Source: CALFXN01 sp937957815
Lineage (GTDB): Bacteria > Synergistota > Synergistia > Synergistales > Aminobacteriaceae
NCBI GenBank assembly: GCA_036788195.1
Contig: DAIQNX010000027.1
Coordinates: 1 to 38,540 of the forward strand
Reading direction: 5' to 3'
DNA length: 38,540 nucleotides
Shown here: one piece after another, positions 7,620 through 16,402 of the stretch
Layout: every line of letters begins with the position of its first letter
Numbering within the stretch: the first letter of the stretch is position 1
Notes under the pieces: generated by a model
Seen by the model: only the letters and a program-made list of their open reading frames with translations
What the model was told of the DNA's origin: nothing
The model's database searches: none
Program-made: the position numbers and the translations under genes

Positions 7620-10271
7620 ATGTCGCTGCGAGCACGAGTCCTGAGCATTCTCGGAGGAATATGTGTCGTCTGTCTCGTCGTCCTGCTTTCACTGTCCGCA
7701 ACGCTGCTGTCGCGAACGTTCGTGACGATGGACGAACGCGCCGCGCGCGACGACATCCGGCTCTTTCTGAACGTCATCGGCCGAGAGGAACGGGATATCC
7801 GGGCGCTCTGCGGCGACTGGGCCCCCTGGAACGACACCTACGACTTCGTCTCCGGCTCGAACGACGCGTACGTCTCCGGGAACCTGACGCTTCCGACGCT
7901 CCAGAACATCCGCGTCGATCTCTTCTGCATCCTGACGCCGGAACATACCGTCCACTACGCGCTCGTCATGGAGCCGAACCGCAACCGACTCCGCCCGATG
8001 ACAGCCCGCGAGGAGCGGGATATTCTCGGGTACGCTCCGTTCATCGGAGCGCGATCCGACGATTCCAGCGCATCCGGATTCATTTCCGTCGGCGGCGACG
8101 CGTTTCTCTTCGCATCGCAGGCCATCCTGCACAGCGACCTCTCCGGCCCCCCCCGCGGCACGCTCGTCTTCGGACGCCGTATCGTCCGGGAACGGGAGAC
8201 GATGGTAAGCCTCACCGGCATCCAGGCCGATTTCCTTTCTCCCGACCAAGACATCCCGAAATTCGACGAAACGAAGCTCATCAAGAGACACGGCGTCATC
8301 GACGCCACGCGGGCATTACGGGATCCGCTCGGACGTCCGGTGCTGCTTCTGTCGCTCCACTCGCCGTCGAATATTTCGTCGGACGGCGAACGGACGGCAT
8401 TCCTGCTCGCGTGCGGGATCGCGGTCGCGATCATCCTCGGAGGACTCGCGGCGACACTATTGCTGCTGCGGCACATCGTCGCGCCCGTCGACCGGCTCAG
8501 GAACACATTCGAAGAAATGGAATCGAACGCGCGCATCGATACGCGGGTGCCGAAACAGGACGTTCCGGACCTCGACGCGGTCGCCCGTTCCGTCAACGCG
8601 CTTCTCGACGCGACGGAGGCGATTTTCGACAACGCCGACACCCCGATGATTCTCACCGACGCGAAGGGGTTCGTCGTCGAGGTCAACAGAGAGGCCGAAC
8701 GTCTGCTCGGACGCAAGCGATCCGCGCTCCGCGGAACCGCCCTCATATCCTGCTTCGCGAAGGAGACGGCGGAGACCGTGAAACGCGCGGGAGTGACGGA
8801 CACTCGGATCGCGGGATCACTGCTTGGTCCGGAAGGGAGAGAGATTTCCGTGGAGATCCGCATCGTTCCCTTCGACGCGGGACTCCGCCCACTTTCCGCC
8901 GTCACGTTCCGCGATCTGACGGAACAACGCACCATGGAACAGCAGCTCGCGAAAATGACCTACACCGATCCCCTCACGGGGCTGCCGAACAGATCCCTCT
9001 TCGTGGAGGAAGTCGAAGCGGCGCTCTCGTCGCCCGAATCCGTGCGGAAGGGGTTTTCGCTTGTCATGATCGACATCGACGGTTTCAAATCATTGAACGA
9101 GAGGATCGGCCCGGCGGACGCGGACACCGCGCTTCACCAGATCGCCGCACGTATGCAATCGATCCTTTCGCCGTCCGATATCCTCTCCCGCTGGGGCGGA
9201 GACGAATTCGCGATCCTGCTCAGGTCCGCCGGAGCCGCATCCGGTCTGGAGTTCTTCCTTCAGCGGCTCAAGACCGTCATCGAAACACAGTCCTCCTTCG
9301 GCGGCTATTCGACGGTGCCGAGCGCCTCGGTCGGCGTCGTGCGCGACCTCTCCGGATACCACGATACCGGGAGCCTCTTCGGCGACGCGGACTCGGCGCT
9401 TCAGACGGCGCGGTCGCACGGAACCGGACGAACGGAGATCTTCGACCCTGAGCGTTTCGGAAGGCGCGCCACCCCTCTCGCGTTCAGGGAGGAGCTCCTG
9501 GACGCGATCCGGTCGCGGCTGCTCGTGGCGCACTATCAGCCCATCGCGGACCTGCAGACGATGCGGGTGATCGGGTTCGAGGCACTCGCGAGGTGGAAGC
9601 ATCCGCAGCGCGGGATGCTCCTCCCGGGCGACTTCGTTCCCATCGCGGAGGAGACCGGACTCATCGAACAGATCGATCGCGTCGTTCTCGCCGACGCGTG
9701 CACGCGACTGTCGCAATGGCGTTCGCTGCCGGGGGGGGAAGGCCTTTCCATATCCGTGAATTTCTCGGCGACGGAGTTCCTGAAGGCGGATTTCGCGGCC
9801 ACAATCATCGGAACGATCACGGCACTCGGAGCGCCGCCCGACGGAATCGTCCTCGAGCTGACCGAAAGCGCGATGCTCCACGATATCGATTCCGCCGCAG
9901 CGGTCATCGAAAGACTCCGGGACACCGGGTTGCGCGTCGCGCTCGACGACTTCGGCGCGGGGTATTCGTCCCTGCGCTACCTCAACCGTCTTCGGGCGCG
10001 GATCGTCAAGATCGACCGGATGTTCACGCGCGCGCTCCCGGAATCGGCGGGCGACATGGGCGTCATTCGCGCCGTTATCGCCGTTTCGCGCGAACTCGGC
10101 ATGCTCCCGCTCGCCGAAGGAATCGAGACGCTCCCGCAGCTCTCCTGGCTCCGCGAAAACGGCTGTCTTTACGGGCAGGGGTATCTCCTCTCGCGCCCCG
10201 TCGACCCCTCGGTTGCGGAGGCGTTCGTCGGCCGCGTGCTGACGCCGTCTCAGGACGATTCGCCCGCGTAG
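7620..10271 (+). CDS. Membrane c-di-GMP cyclase/phosphodiesterase: CHASE4-HAMP-PAS-GGDEF-EAL
   Basis: An 883-residue sensor that can make or degrade cyclic di-GMP. Order: membrane helix (about 9-30), extracytoplasmic CHASE4 domain with its typical DWAPWNDTYDFV, second helix (about 262-286), HAMP linker, and PAS (about 336-430). A GGDEF domain with intact GGDEF at 526-530 and an EAL domain with EAL at 654-656 follow. EAL metal and catalytic residues all appear present (FEALARW, VNFSA, ELTES, ALDDFGAGYSSL, VKIDR, AEGIET, GQGY). The inhibitory RxxD site before GGDEF is SPSD, so product inhibition is probably absent. Start ATG at 7620 has only a weak GAGG site. Its end overlaps the converging partner gene of parA by 22 bases. 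Confidence 0.93.
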   Translation: MSLRARVLSILGGICVVCLVVLLSLSATLLSRTFVTMDERAARDDIRLFLNVIGREERDIRALCGDWAPWNDTYDFVSGSNDAYVSGNLTLPTLQNIRVDLFCILTPEHTVHYALVMEPNRNRLRPMTAREERDILGYAPFIGARSDDSSASGFISVGGDAFLFASQAILHSDLSGPPRGTLVFGRRIVRERETMVSLTGIQADFLSPDQDIPKFDETKLIKRHGVIDATRALRDPLGRPVLLLSLHSPSNISSDGERTAFLLACGIAVAIILGGLAATLLLLRHIVAPVDRLRNTFEEMESNARIDTRVPKQDVPDLDAVARSVNALLDATEAIFDNADTPMILTDAKGFVVEVNREAERLLGRKRSALRGTALISCFAKETAETVKRAGVTDTRIAGSLLGPEGREISVEIRIVPFDAGLRPLSAVTFRDLTEQRTMEQQLAKMTYTDPLTGLPNRSLFVEEVEAALSSPESVRKGFSLVMIDIDGFKSLNERIGPADADTALHQIAARMQSILSPSDILSRWGGDEFAILLRSAGAASGLEFFLQRLKTVIETQSSFGGYSTVPSASVGVVRDLSGYHDTGSLFGDADSALQTARSHGTGRTEIFDPERFGRRATPLAFREELLDAIRSRLLVAHYQPIADLQTMRVIGFEALARWKHPQRGMLLPGDFVPIAEETGLIEQIDRVVLADACTRLSQWRSLPGGEGLSISVNFSATEFLKADFAATIIGTITALGAPPDGIVLELTESAMLHDIDSAAAVIERLRDTGLRVALDDFGAGYSSLRYLNRLRARIVKIDRMFTRALPESAGDMGVIRAVIAVSRELGMLPLAEGIETLPQLSWLRENGCLYGQGYLLSRPVDPSVAEAFVGRVLTPSQDDSPA

Positions 10272-10669
10272 TACACGACCGCGCGTCCGTTCTCGTCCCA
10301 GAGCAGCAGGGCCGCGAGCGGCTCCCGGATCCGGACGCTCGTCCGGACGGGTACGAGCTTCGCCGACGGCGCTTCGAGAAGAAAGAGCGTATAGCGGTTC
10401 CGATCCATCGTCCGGAACTCGTCGCGCCGTGCCGGGAGATCGCCGACGGCGCGCTCCTCGACGACGGCAGCGGAGAGCAGCGATGTCCACTGGTCGCGGT
10501 CCGCGTCGTCCAGCATCCCGAGAATCCTGGGGAGCACCGTGGCCTCCGGCGCTTTCGGCGAGCCGGGCGCAACCGCTTCGGGGCCGGGCTCCGCTTCCCG
10601 GGGAACGGCATCGACAAACACCTTTCCCGTGGTGAGATAGTCCTTCAGACTCGGTCGTTTTCTGGCCAT
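10250..10669 (-). CDS. Small protein translationally coupled to ParA (unknown; possible ParA partner)
   Basis: A 139-residue protein I cannot assign to a named family. It starts at ATG 10669, whose A is the last base of the parA stop (TGATG), with AGAGG upstream, so it depends on parA translation. The N-terminus is basic (MARKRPSLKDYLTTGK). A Pro/Ala/Glu-rich linker (about 24-45) follows, then a folded-looking domain ending with LAALLLWDENGRAVVYYAG. Short proteins with basic N-termini encoded after orphan ParA ATPases often act as the ATPase-stimulating cargo adaptor; that role is inferred here. There is no ParB-like helix-turn-helix. Its 3' end overlaps the EAL-protein gene tail to tail. Confidence 0.65.
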   Translation of the reverse strand: MARKRPSLKDYLTTGKVFVDAVPREAEPGPEAVAPGSPKAPEATVLPRILGMLDDADRDQWTSLLSAAVVEERAVGDLPARRDEFRTMDRNRYTLFLLEAPSAKLVPVRTSVRIREPLAALLLWDENGRAVVYYAGESS

Positions 10670-11454
10670 CACGCGGAACCTCTTTCCCCGCGATCCAGCG
10701 GCGCCCGGTCGAGGAATTCCCGTGCGAGCCGTTCGTAGTCGCGCGCGCCGTTGCTGCCGGGATCGTACGCGAGTACGGACATCCCCGAACCGCTCGCCTC
10801 GACGATGCCGATGCACTGCCGGATCGTGCTGTCGTAGAGTGTGTCGCCGAAGAAATTTCGGACTTCCTTCTGAACTTCCCGGTTCATGATGATCTTGGGG
10901 TTGTGGCGCGTGAGGATCACGCCGCCGACTTTCAGCTCCCTGTTCAGGCGCTTTCGGAAGAGCTGGACCGTCCTGTTGAGCAGACGCAGTCCGGCGAGGC
11001 TGAAGAACTCGCTCTCGAGCGGGACGATCAGTTCGCCGGCGGCCGCGAGGACGTTGCGCGTGAAGAGCCCGAGCTGCGGGGGACTGTCGCAGAACACCGC
11101 GTCGTACGCGTCGGGCGGAATCGCCGCGATGGCGTCCCGGAGAAGCGTATCCCTTCCCGGCTCGCTTTCGAGCTGGAGTTCGGCGACCGCGAGGTCCAGA
11201 CTGCTCGGCGCAACCCATACGCCCTCCCGCTCCACGGCGATATCCGAGAGCGCCGCCTCTCCCGTCAGGAAATCGAAGATGTACGGACGCTCGGGTTCGA
11301 GCGAGATGCCGAATCCCGCCGTCAGGTTGCTCTGGGGATCGAGGTCCAGCGCCGCGATGCGATACCCCTTCCGCGCGAGAGCGACCGCGAGGTTCTGGCA
11401 GGCAGTCGTCTTTCCGACCCCGCCCTTCAGGTTGCAGAAACCGATGACCTTCAT
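10669..11454 (-). CDS. ParA/Soj-family ATPase
   Basis: A 261-residue deviant-Walker ATPase. Visible motifs are the Walker A KGGVGKTTACQNLA (about 10-23) with the signature first Lys, the A' motif LDLDPQSNLT, and Walker B AVFCDSPPQLG. Such proteins form ATP-dependent dimers on the nucleoid and position plasmids, chromosomes or protein cargo. No parB, parS or replication gene is nearby, so this is an orphan ParA in a metabolic and signalling region and probably positions a protein cargo or complex. Start ATG at 11454 follows GGAGG at 7 bases; a promoter lies right upstream, giving a leader of only about 15 bases. The next gene is coupled to its stop codon. Confidence 0.9.
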   Translation of the reverse strand: MKVIGFCNLKGGVGKTTACQNLAVALARKGYRIAALDLDPQSNLTAGFGISLEPERPYIFDFLTGEAALSDIAVEREGVWVAPSSLDLAVAELQLESEPGRDTLLRDAIAAIPPDAYDAVFCDSPPQLGLFTRNVLAAAGELIVPLESEFFSLAGLRLLNRTVQLFRKRLNRELKVGGVILTRHNPKIIMNREVQKEVRNFFGDTLYDSTIRQCIGIVEASGSGMSVLAYDPGSNGARDYERLAREFLDRAPLDRGERGSA

Positions 11455-11475
11455 CGCCCCACCTCCTCGGGTTCC

Positions 11476-11503
11476 ATTATACGGAGGAAAACATCTCCTT
11501 CAA
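11476..11503 (-). promoter_or_regulatory. parA promoter
   Basis: On the minus strand TTGAAG (11498-11503) is followed after 16 bases by a perfect TATAAT (11476-11481). Transcription would begin about 15 bases before the parA start, leaving room only for the AGGAGG site. Confidence 0.7.
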
Positions 11504-11582
11504 GCGGGGAAAGAAACGAAATTCGCCGAAGTGGAGTACAATACAATACAGAGATATCAAACCGAGGGAAGGAGGAATCATC

Positions 11583-12014
11583 ATGCTCGACGTGGCGCAA
11601 TATCTTGCTGAGGGAAAGACCGCGGAGATCAGGAAGATGGTGACGGTCGAGGACACTGTGGGGAACAGCTCCCCGTATCTGACGCAGCTCCTTTCGACAT
11701 CTGCGTGCGTTGAACTGATGGTGCGCGCCACAATGGAGGCGGTCGAGGGAGATCTGCCCGAAGGGTACATCACGGTAGGCAAGAGCCTTCAGATCACGCA
11801 TTCCGTGCCGACGCTCATGGGAACCGCGATTACCGTAAGAGCCACCCTGTCGGAGATCTCGGGAAACCGCCTCATCGTCGACGTCGTCGGGAACGATTCC
11901 CTGGGAGAGATCTTCACCGGACGGACGGAACGCGTCGTCGTGAACCGCCTGGGACTCATGGACCGCGCGACGGAACGCGCCCAGGAGCTCAAGGAACTCC
12001 GGGAGCGGCAGTAG
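11583..12014 (+). CDS. Hotdog-fold thioesterase, FlK (fluoroacetyl-CoA thioesterase)-like
   Basis: A 143-residue hotdog protein. The stretch TVGNSSPYLTQLLSTSACVE, then GKSLQITHSVPTLMGTAITV and RTERVVVNRLGLMDRA, fits the small thioesterase family that includes FlK. Residues that correspond to FlK's Thr-Glu-His catalytic set are visible: Thr in LLSTSA, Glu in CVELM, and His in ITHSVPT. The physiological substrate of family members outside Streptomyces is generally unknown and need not be fluoroacetyl-CoA. ATG at 11583 follows GGAAGGAGGAA, a strong site. TACAAT sequences lie 30-45 bases upstream without a clear -35. A dyad terminator follows. It diverges from parA. Confidence 0.82.
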   Translation: MLDVAQYLAEGKTAEIRKMVTVEDTVGNSSPYLTQLLSTSACVELMVRATMEAVEGDLPEGYITVGKSLQITHSVPTLMGTAITVRATLSEISGNRLIVDVVGNDSLGEIFTGRTERVVVNRLGLMDRATERAQELKELRERQ

Positions 12015-12015
12015 A

Positions 12016-12051
12016 GACGAAGGGAGGGGCCTGGAGGCCCCTCCCTTCGTC
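12016..12051. terminator. Bidirectional stem-loop between thioesterase and dehydrogenase genes
   Basis: A perfect 16-bp stem (GACGAAGGGAGGGGCC and its complement) with a TGGA loop lies between two converging genes. The following T-tract is poor (TTGCCTGCC), so termination may rely on stem strength. Confidence 0.7.
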
Positions 12052-12062
12052 TTGCCTGCCGT

Positions 12063-12956
12063 CTATTCCGCTTCTTCCGTGAAGAGCCGGTAGAGCGCCT
12101 GGGTTCCCTCCTCGGCGTGTCCTGCCTCCGCGAGCCGTTCGTAGAGGGAGAGCGCGAGTTCGAGCCCCGGGACGTCCTGATCCATCGCGCGCGCTTCGTC
12201 GACGGCGATACGCATGTCCTTGATGAAGTGCTTCACGTAGAAGCCCGGCGCGAAGTTGCCGGCAAGCATCCTCGGCGCGAGGTTCGAAAGCGACCAGCTC
12301 CCCGCGGCGCCGCCAGAAATGCTGTCGAGCACCCGTTGCTGGTCAAGTCCCGACTTTTTTGCGTACGCCAGCGCCTCGCAGACGCCGATCATGCCACTCG
12401 CGATCGCGATCTGGTTCGCCATTTTCGTGTGCTGGCCGCATCCGGGCCCCCCCTGCCGAAGGACATTCTTCCCCATGACGCCGAAAAGCGGGGTCATGGC
12501 GGCGAATGCCTCCTCGCTTCCGCCGACCATGATCGAAAGCGTCGCCTCGCGCGCCCCCCGGTCCCCTCCGGAAACGGGGGCATCCAGAGAAAATGCCCCC
12601 CGCTTTTCGGTTTCCTCCGCGATGCGAACCGCCAGAGCCGGACTCGACGTCGTCATGTCGGCGAGGACCATTCCGGGACGGACGCCCGCCAGGATGCCGT
12701 CCGCGCCCAAATAGACATCCTCGACGTCCTTCGGGAAGCCGACCATCGTGATCACGACGTCGGTCGCGGACGCAAGCGCCGCCGGAGAGGATTCGCACAC
12801 CGCACCCTTTTCGGCGAGCGGCAGTGCGCTCTCCGGACGCCGGCTCCACACGTGAAGCTCGTACCCCGCCGCCCGGATGTGGGACGCCATGCTGCGCCCC
12901 ATGACTCCAAGACCTATGAATCCGACCTTCGTACGTTCCGGTTCCACCATCCGCAT
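12063..12956 (-). CDS. NAD-binding dehydrogenase, 3-hydroxyisobutyrate / tartronate-semialdehyde family
   Basis: A 297-residue beta-hydroxyacid dehydrogenase. The N-terminal Rossmann motif is VGFIGLGVMGRSMASHI. The family motif DAPVSGGDRGAREATLSIMV (substrate-binding) follows, then GCGQHTKMANQIAIA with the conserved catalytic Lys (KMANQ). The C-terminal all-helical domain contains KHFIKDMRIAVDEA. The reaction would be NAD(P)-linked oxidation of a 3-hydroxy acid, or reduction of its semialdehyde. The start at ATG 12956 is 8 bases after GGAGG. That ribosome site overlaps the end of the upstream diguanylate cyclase gene, whose stop is 5 bases before this ATG, so the two are coupled. The exact substrate cannot be read from sequence. 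Confidence 0.9.
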   Translation of the reverse strand: MRMVEPERTKVGFIGLGVMGRSMASHIRAAGYELHVWSRRPESALPLAEKGAVCESSPAALASATDVVITMVGFPKDVEDVYLGADGILAGVRPGMVLADMTTSSPALAVRIAEETEKRGAFSLDAPVSGGDRGAREATLSIMVGGSEEAFAAMTPLFGVMGKNVLRQGGPGCGQHTKMANQIAIASGMIGVCEALAYAKKSGLDQQRVLDSISGGAAGSWSLSNLAPRMLAGNFAPGFYVKHFIKDMRIAVDEARAMDQDVPGLELALSLYERLAEAGHAEEGTQALYRLFTEEAE

Positions 12957-12961
12957 CACGG

Positions 12962-15850
12962 TCACCTCCGCGTATCGTCGCACGAAACGCCGCATTCGCG
13001 CTTTCGGGCGATCTTGTATTCGTACATCCGTTCGTCCGCCGTGTTGATGAGCGCCAGCAGCGATTCCCCGTCCTCCGGGCGGCACGCTGCGCCATAATCG
13101 GCGTATACCCTGAAGGAGTCGGCCCCCGGAATCTCGAATTCCGACACGGCCTTCGCGGCGCGCTCCAGTCCGACCTCGCACTGCTCCATGGTCGAATCGG
13201 GCATGTAGACGATGAACTCGTCCCCGCCGTAGCGACCGACGAAGTCGGTCTCCCGGAGCGCCCTCACGAGAATCCGGGCGACGGTGACGAGGACGTCGTC
13301 GCCGGTCGAATGTCCGAGGAGATCGTTCACGCGCTTGAAGTTTCCGAGATCGACGATCGCGACGCCCGAACGGCCTCCGTAGCGGTTCATGCGCCGGTCT
13401 TCCTCCTCGAGCTTTCGGATCATGAACCGCCGGTTCCAGACACCGGTCAGAGGATCCTCCCACGCCTCCTTCTGCCGGGCGAGGATGAACTCGTTGAGCG
13501 CCCAGAACCCCGATATGTGATCCGCGAGGATGAAGAGGAGCTTGAGATCCTCCTCGCTTATTCCGGTATCTCCGGCGACGCTCAGGATGCCGTAGAACCG
13601 ATCGCCGAACGCGATGGGGAGAGAGACGGCTTGCGTCTCACCCTTCGGGCCCGACCGTGTCGCCACGCTCCTGGAATCGAGCGCCGTCCGCGCGAGCGCG
13701 AGGTCGTCCGGCGTCCCCGAACGCCCCGCCCCGACCGGCTCGTCGGCACGGTTCTCCGCGTCGGCAAGCATCGACGCGTACGAGAAGCCGAAGTCCGACA
13801 CAAGGACGTCCGTCACGTCCCGCGCGACGGCGGCATTGTCGCGTTCGGTCATGACGAGCTGGACGAGTTCGTGGAGCGACTGGAGCTGGAGAGCCTTCCG
13901 GTCGAGCTGACCGTGGGCGTCGCGTTCCTCGAGGTGGAGCGTGACGTAGGACGCCACGATGGAAAGCAGTTCTTCGTCGCGTTCGCCGAATGCGTTCTCC
14001 TTCTCGCTGTCGAGCGCGATCACCCCCCATGCGACGTCGCGCGACGACACGGGGACAATGAGCATCGACCGGATCGCCGGATCATGCGGCACGTAATCCG
14101 GGTCGACCGTGACGTCTCCGACGCGTTCGACCCGTCCCGCGCGGAACGCCCGCCCCACGATGCCGAGCCCGTCGCGCAGAAGGGAAGCCTGCCCGTACAC
14201 TTCGGGACGCTTTTTACTGTCGTGAACCGTAAAAGCGTCGGTCCGGCGCGATTCGCGGACCACGAGCAGGAGACTGAAGTACTCGAAGGCGTCGCGAAGC
14301 GATTCCTCAAGCGTCGCGTAGAGCTCCCCGGAACTCCTGCAGCGCGCGAAGCTCGTAAAGATGCGGAAGAGAACCCGCTGCCGCACGGCGTACGCTTCAA
14401 CCGCTTCGTTTTTTTCCCGGAGCTCCGCCTCCATGTGTTTTCTCCGGTCGATGTCGGCATTCGTTCCGATCATGCGGACGGGAGATCCGTTCCGGTCGCG
14501 ATCCACGACTTCGCCGCGCGTGAGAACCCACTGGTACCGTCCGTACGCGTTCCGGAAACGGTATTCGACGACATAGGGCGTCCCGCGGCGGAGATGACCG
14601 TCGAGAATTTCCTTCACCATCGCGGCGTCGTCGGGATGAATGCCGCTCCGCCACACATCCACCGAGGGTGCGATCTGTTCCGGAGAAAACCCGAACATCT
14701 TCCCCCAGTTGTCGCTGTAGACGACATTCCCCGACCGGAGGTTCCAGTCCCAGAAGCTGTCTCCCGCAGCCTCCATGCCGAGGCGCAGCCGGATCTCGTT
14801 TTCCCGGACCCTCTGATCGTCCGTGCGTCGAACGGCAAGAACCGTCATTGTGAGGAGAAGGAGCATGAAGAGCGCCCCCGTGAGCTGGAGACGGAACCGC
14901 AGATTCCGCGTCGGCGCCTCGACCTCTTCGACGAACGTCGACATCGTCACTGTGAGATTCACGTTCCCGAGCCGGATGGATTCCCACGCGGCGATTTTCG
15001 GAGAGAATGCTTCCCCGGGCTCTCCGGTGCGGAAGAGTGCGTTGTACCTCCCCGTCCCCCTCGCTTCCTCCATCTGCCACCGGTTGAACTCGACGAACGA
15101 TTCGTCCGTGACGAACAACCCCTCGAAGACGTTTTTTCCGACAAGACTCGAATTCGGATGGTAGAGCAGCGTGCCGTAGCCGTCCGTCAGAAAGGCGGTC
15201 CCGTACAGCCCGAAGCGCAACGACGAGACGATCTGATCGACGATCTCCCGCAGGTCGAAGACCGCGGCGAGGGTGCCGCACAGGGTTTCGCCGGAGAAGA
15301 CGGGGAAGAGCATCACGATGAGCTGGGTGTCCGAAGACGAGAATACGGGGGGAACGAACGGCGCGGAAATGTCGTGCAGAAGGTTCCTCCCTCCGTAGAG
15401 GGCGACCTGCGATTGCGCGATCGCGAATCCACGTTCGCCGCGTCGCGTCGGGGTGCTGGCATGGAAGATTCCCCCCGAAAGGTCGACGTAAGAGAGGCCC
15501 GCGAGGCCGGGGTACGTCCGGACCGCGATGTCGAGACGTTCGGTCATGTCCGTTGCGGGGCGCCTCCCGGCCAGAAAGTACGGAATCGAATAGGAGGAGA
15601 GCACCCGGCACTCGTACATGACCGCGTGAAGCCGGGCCTCGATGGCGTCGGCGGCGAACCTCGTCTGGAGCTGCTGTTTTTCGGAGAAGACGCGAAGATT
15701 TTCGTCCGACTCGTTGCGGTACAATGTCACCATGATGTACGCGTACGCGACGGACGCAACCGCGACGAGGAACACAAAGAGTGCGACGGGTCTCCATCGC
15801 GTGTCGGGCCGGAAGAATCGTCTCCCGCCTCTCTTATGGTTTTCCGACAT
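12962..15850 (-). CDS. Membrane diguanylate cyclase: Cache-PAS-GAF-GAF-GGDEF
   Basis: A 962-residue sensor that synthesises c-di-GMP. Domain order: membrane helix (about 22-42), extracytoplasmic Cache-type region (about 50-320, with GLAGLSYVDLSGG and GTAFLTDGYGTLLYHP), and a second helix (about 328-345). A PAS with PAC-type tail (DSFWDWNLRSG to ADIDRRKHME, about 355-475), two GAF-like domains (about 500-640 and 655-800) and the GGDEF domain follow. GGDEF is intact at 875-879, and an RxxD inhibitory site (RETD) stands five residues before it, so feedback inhibition by c-di-GMP is expected. ATG at 15850 follows GGAG at 8 bases. It lies 36 bases after the flavoprotein gene and is coupled to the dehydrogenase gene. 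Confidence 0.93.
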   Translation of the reverse strand: MSENHKRGGRRFFRPDTRWRPVALFVFLVAVASVAYAYIMVTLYRNESDENLRVFSEKQQLQTRFAADAIEARLHAVMYECRVLSSYSIPYFLAGRRPATDMTERLDIAVRTYPGLAGLSYVDLSGGIFHASTPTRRGERGFAIAQSQVALYGGRNLLHDISAPFVPPVFSSSDTQLIVMLFPVFSGETLCGTLAAVFDLREIVDQIVSSLRFGLYGTAFLTDGYGTLLYHPNSSLVGKNVFEGLFVTDESFVEFNRWQMEEARGTGRYNALFRTGEPGEAFSPKIAAWESIRLGNVNLTVTMSTFVEEVEAPTRNLRFRLQLTGALFMLLLLTMTVLAVRRTDDQRVRENEIRLRLGMEAAGDSFWDWNLRSGNVVYSDNWGKMFGFSPEQIAPSVDVWRSGIHPDDAAMVKEILDGHLRRGTPYVVEYRFRNAYGRYQWVLTRGEVVDRDRNGSPVRMIGTNADIDRRKHMEAELREKNEAVEAYAVRQRVLFRIFTSFARCRSSGELYATLEESLRDAFEYFSLLLVVRESRRTDAFTVHDSKKRPEVYGQASLLRDGLGIVGRAFRAGRVERVGDVTVDPDYVPHDPAIRSMLIVPVSSRDVAWGVIALDSEKENAFGERDEELLSIVASYVTLHLEERDAHGQLDRKALQLQSLHELVQLVMTERDNAAVARDVTDVLVSDFGFSYASMLADAENRADEPVGAGRSGTPDDLALARTALDSRSVATRSGPKGETQAVSLPIAFGDRFYGILSVAGDTGISEEDLKLLFILADHISGFWALNEFILARQKEAWEDPLTGVWNRRFMIRKLEEEDRRMNRYGGRSGVAIVDLGNFKRVNDLLGHSTGDDVLVTVARILVRALRETDFVGRYGGDEFIVYMPDSTMEQCEVGLERAAKAVSEFEIPGADSFRVYADYGAACRPEDGESLLALINTADERMYEYKIARKRECGVSCDDTRR

Positions 15851-15886
15851 GATCGCTTCTCCGACCCCCCGCCGCGCTTCGCCGGA

Positions 15887-16360
15887 TCAGATGTGCCGTT
15901 TTCCTGTCATCCGCTCCGCTTCGAGAGCCAGGATGACGACCCTGTCGAGGCCGGAGGGGCCGAAATCGACGGGGGCGTCCTCCCCGGCGACCGTTCGCAT
16001 GATGGCCTCCATGCCGCGCCTCTTTTCGTCCGGATCGGCGACTTCCCGGACGCGACCCGAGACCATCACGGAACGGTAGTTCATGCTGAACGAGCAGGCG
16101 TTCGTCCCGCGGACGAGCGAATGTTCCGGGACGACGACAGCCGACGCACGGTCGTTCGCCCGGAGGACGTCGAGCTTCCTCCCCTCCCGGGCACAGTGCA
16201 TGTAGAATGTTCCACGGTCGTACCCGTAATTCAGGGGAACCACATAAGGCGATCCTTCGTCGCAAAGTCCGAGGTAGAGCACCGTTCCGCTCCGGACGAT
16301 CCTCTCTATCTCCGCGATGTCCGTAACTTCGCGATCCTTGCGCCGCATCGGTCGATCCAT
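15887..16360 (-). CDS. Pyridoxamine 5'-phosphate oxidase-family flavoprotein (NimA-like)
   Basis: A 157-residue split-barrel protein. The pattern RRKDREVTDIAEIERIV, GLCDEGSPYVVPLNYGYD, FYMHCAREGRKLDVLRAND and SVMVSGRVREV is typical of the FMN/haem-binding NimA-type group (COG3467). Some members detoxify nitroimidazoles; most are uncharacterised and are not true PdxH enzymes. ATG at 16360 follows GGGGAGGG; an in-frame ATG at codon 5 is possible. It is the first gene of a run of three on the minus strand (flavoprotein, diguanylate cyclase, dehydrogenase). Confidence 0.85.
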   Translation of the reverse strand: MDRPMRRKDREVTDIAEIERIVRSGTVLYLGLCDEGSPYVVPLNYGYDRGTFYMHCAREGRKLDVLRANDRASAVVVPEHSLVRGTNACSFSMNYRSVMVSGRVREVADPDEKRRGMEAIMRTVAGEDAPVDFGPSGLDRVVILALEAERMTGKRHI

Positions 16361-16402
16361 GTCTGGTCCCTCCCCTGAAATTCTGAGAAACGAGGCGATG
16401 TC

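Noticed and set aside
13310..16378. A 1022-codon open frame on the plus strand opposite the Cache-GGDEF gene
   Set aside because: Its translation is dominated by Arg, Asp, Glu and Pro without any domain. It is the antisense shadow expected of a GC-rich gene; the minus-strand protein has full domains and a ribosome site.
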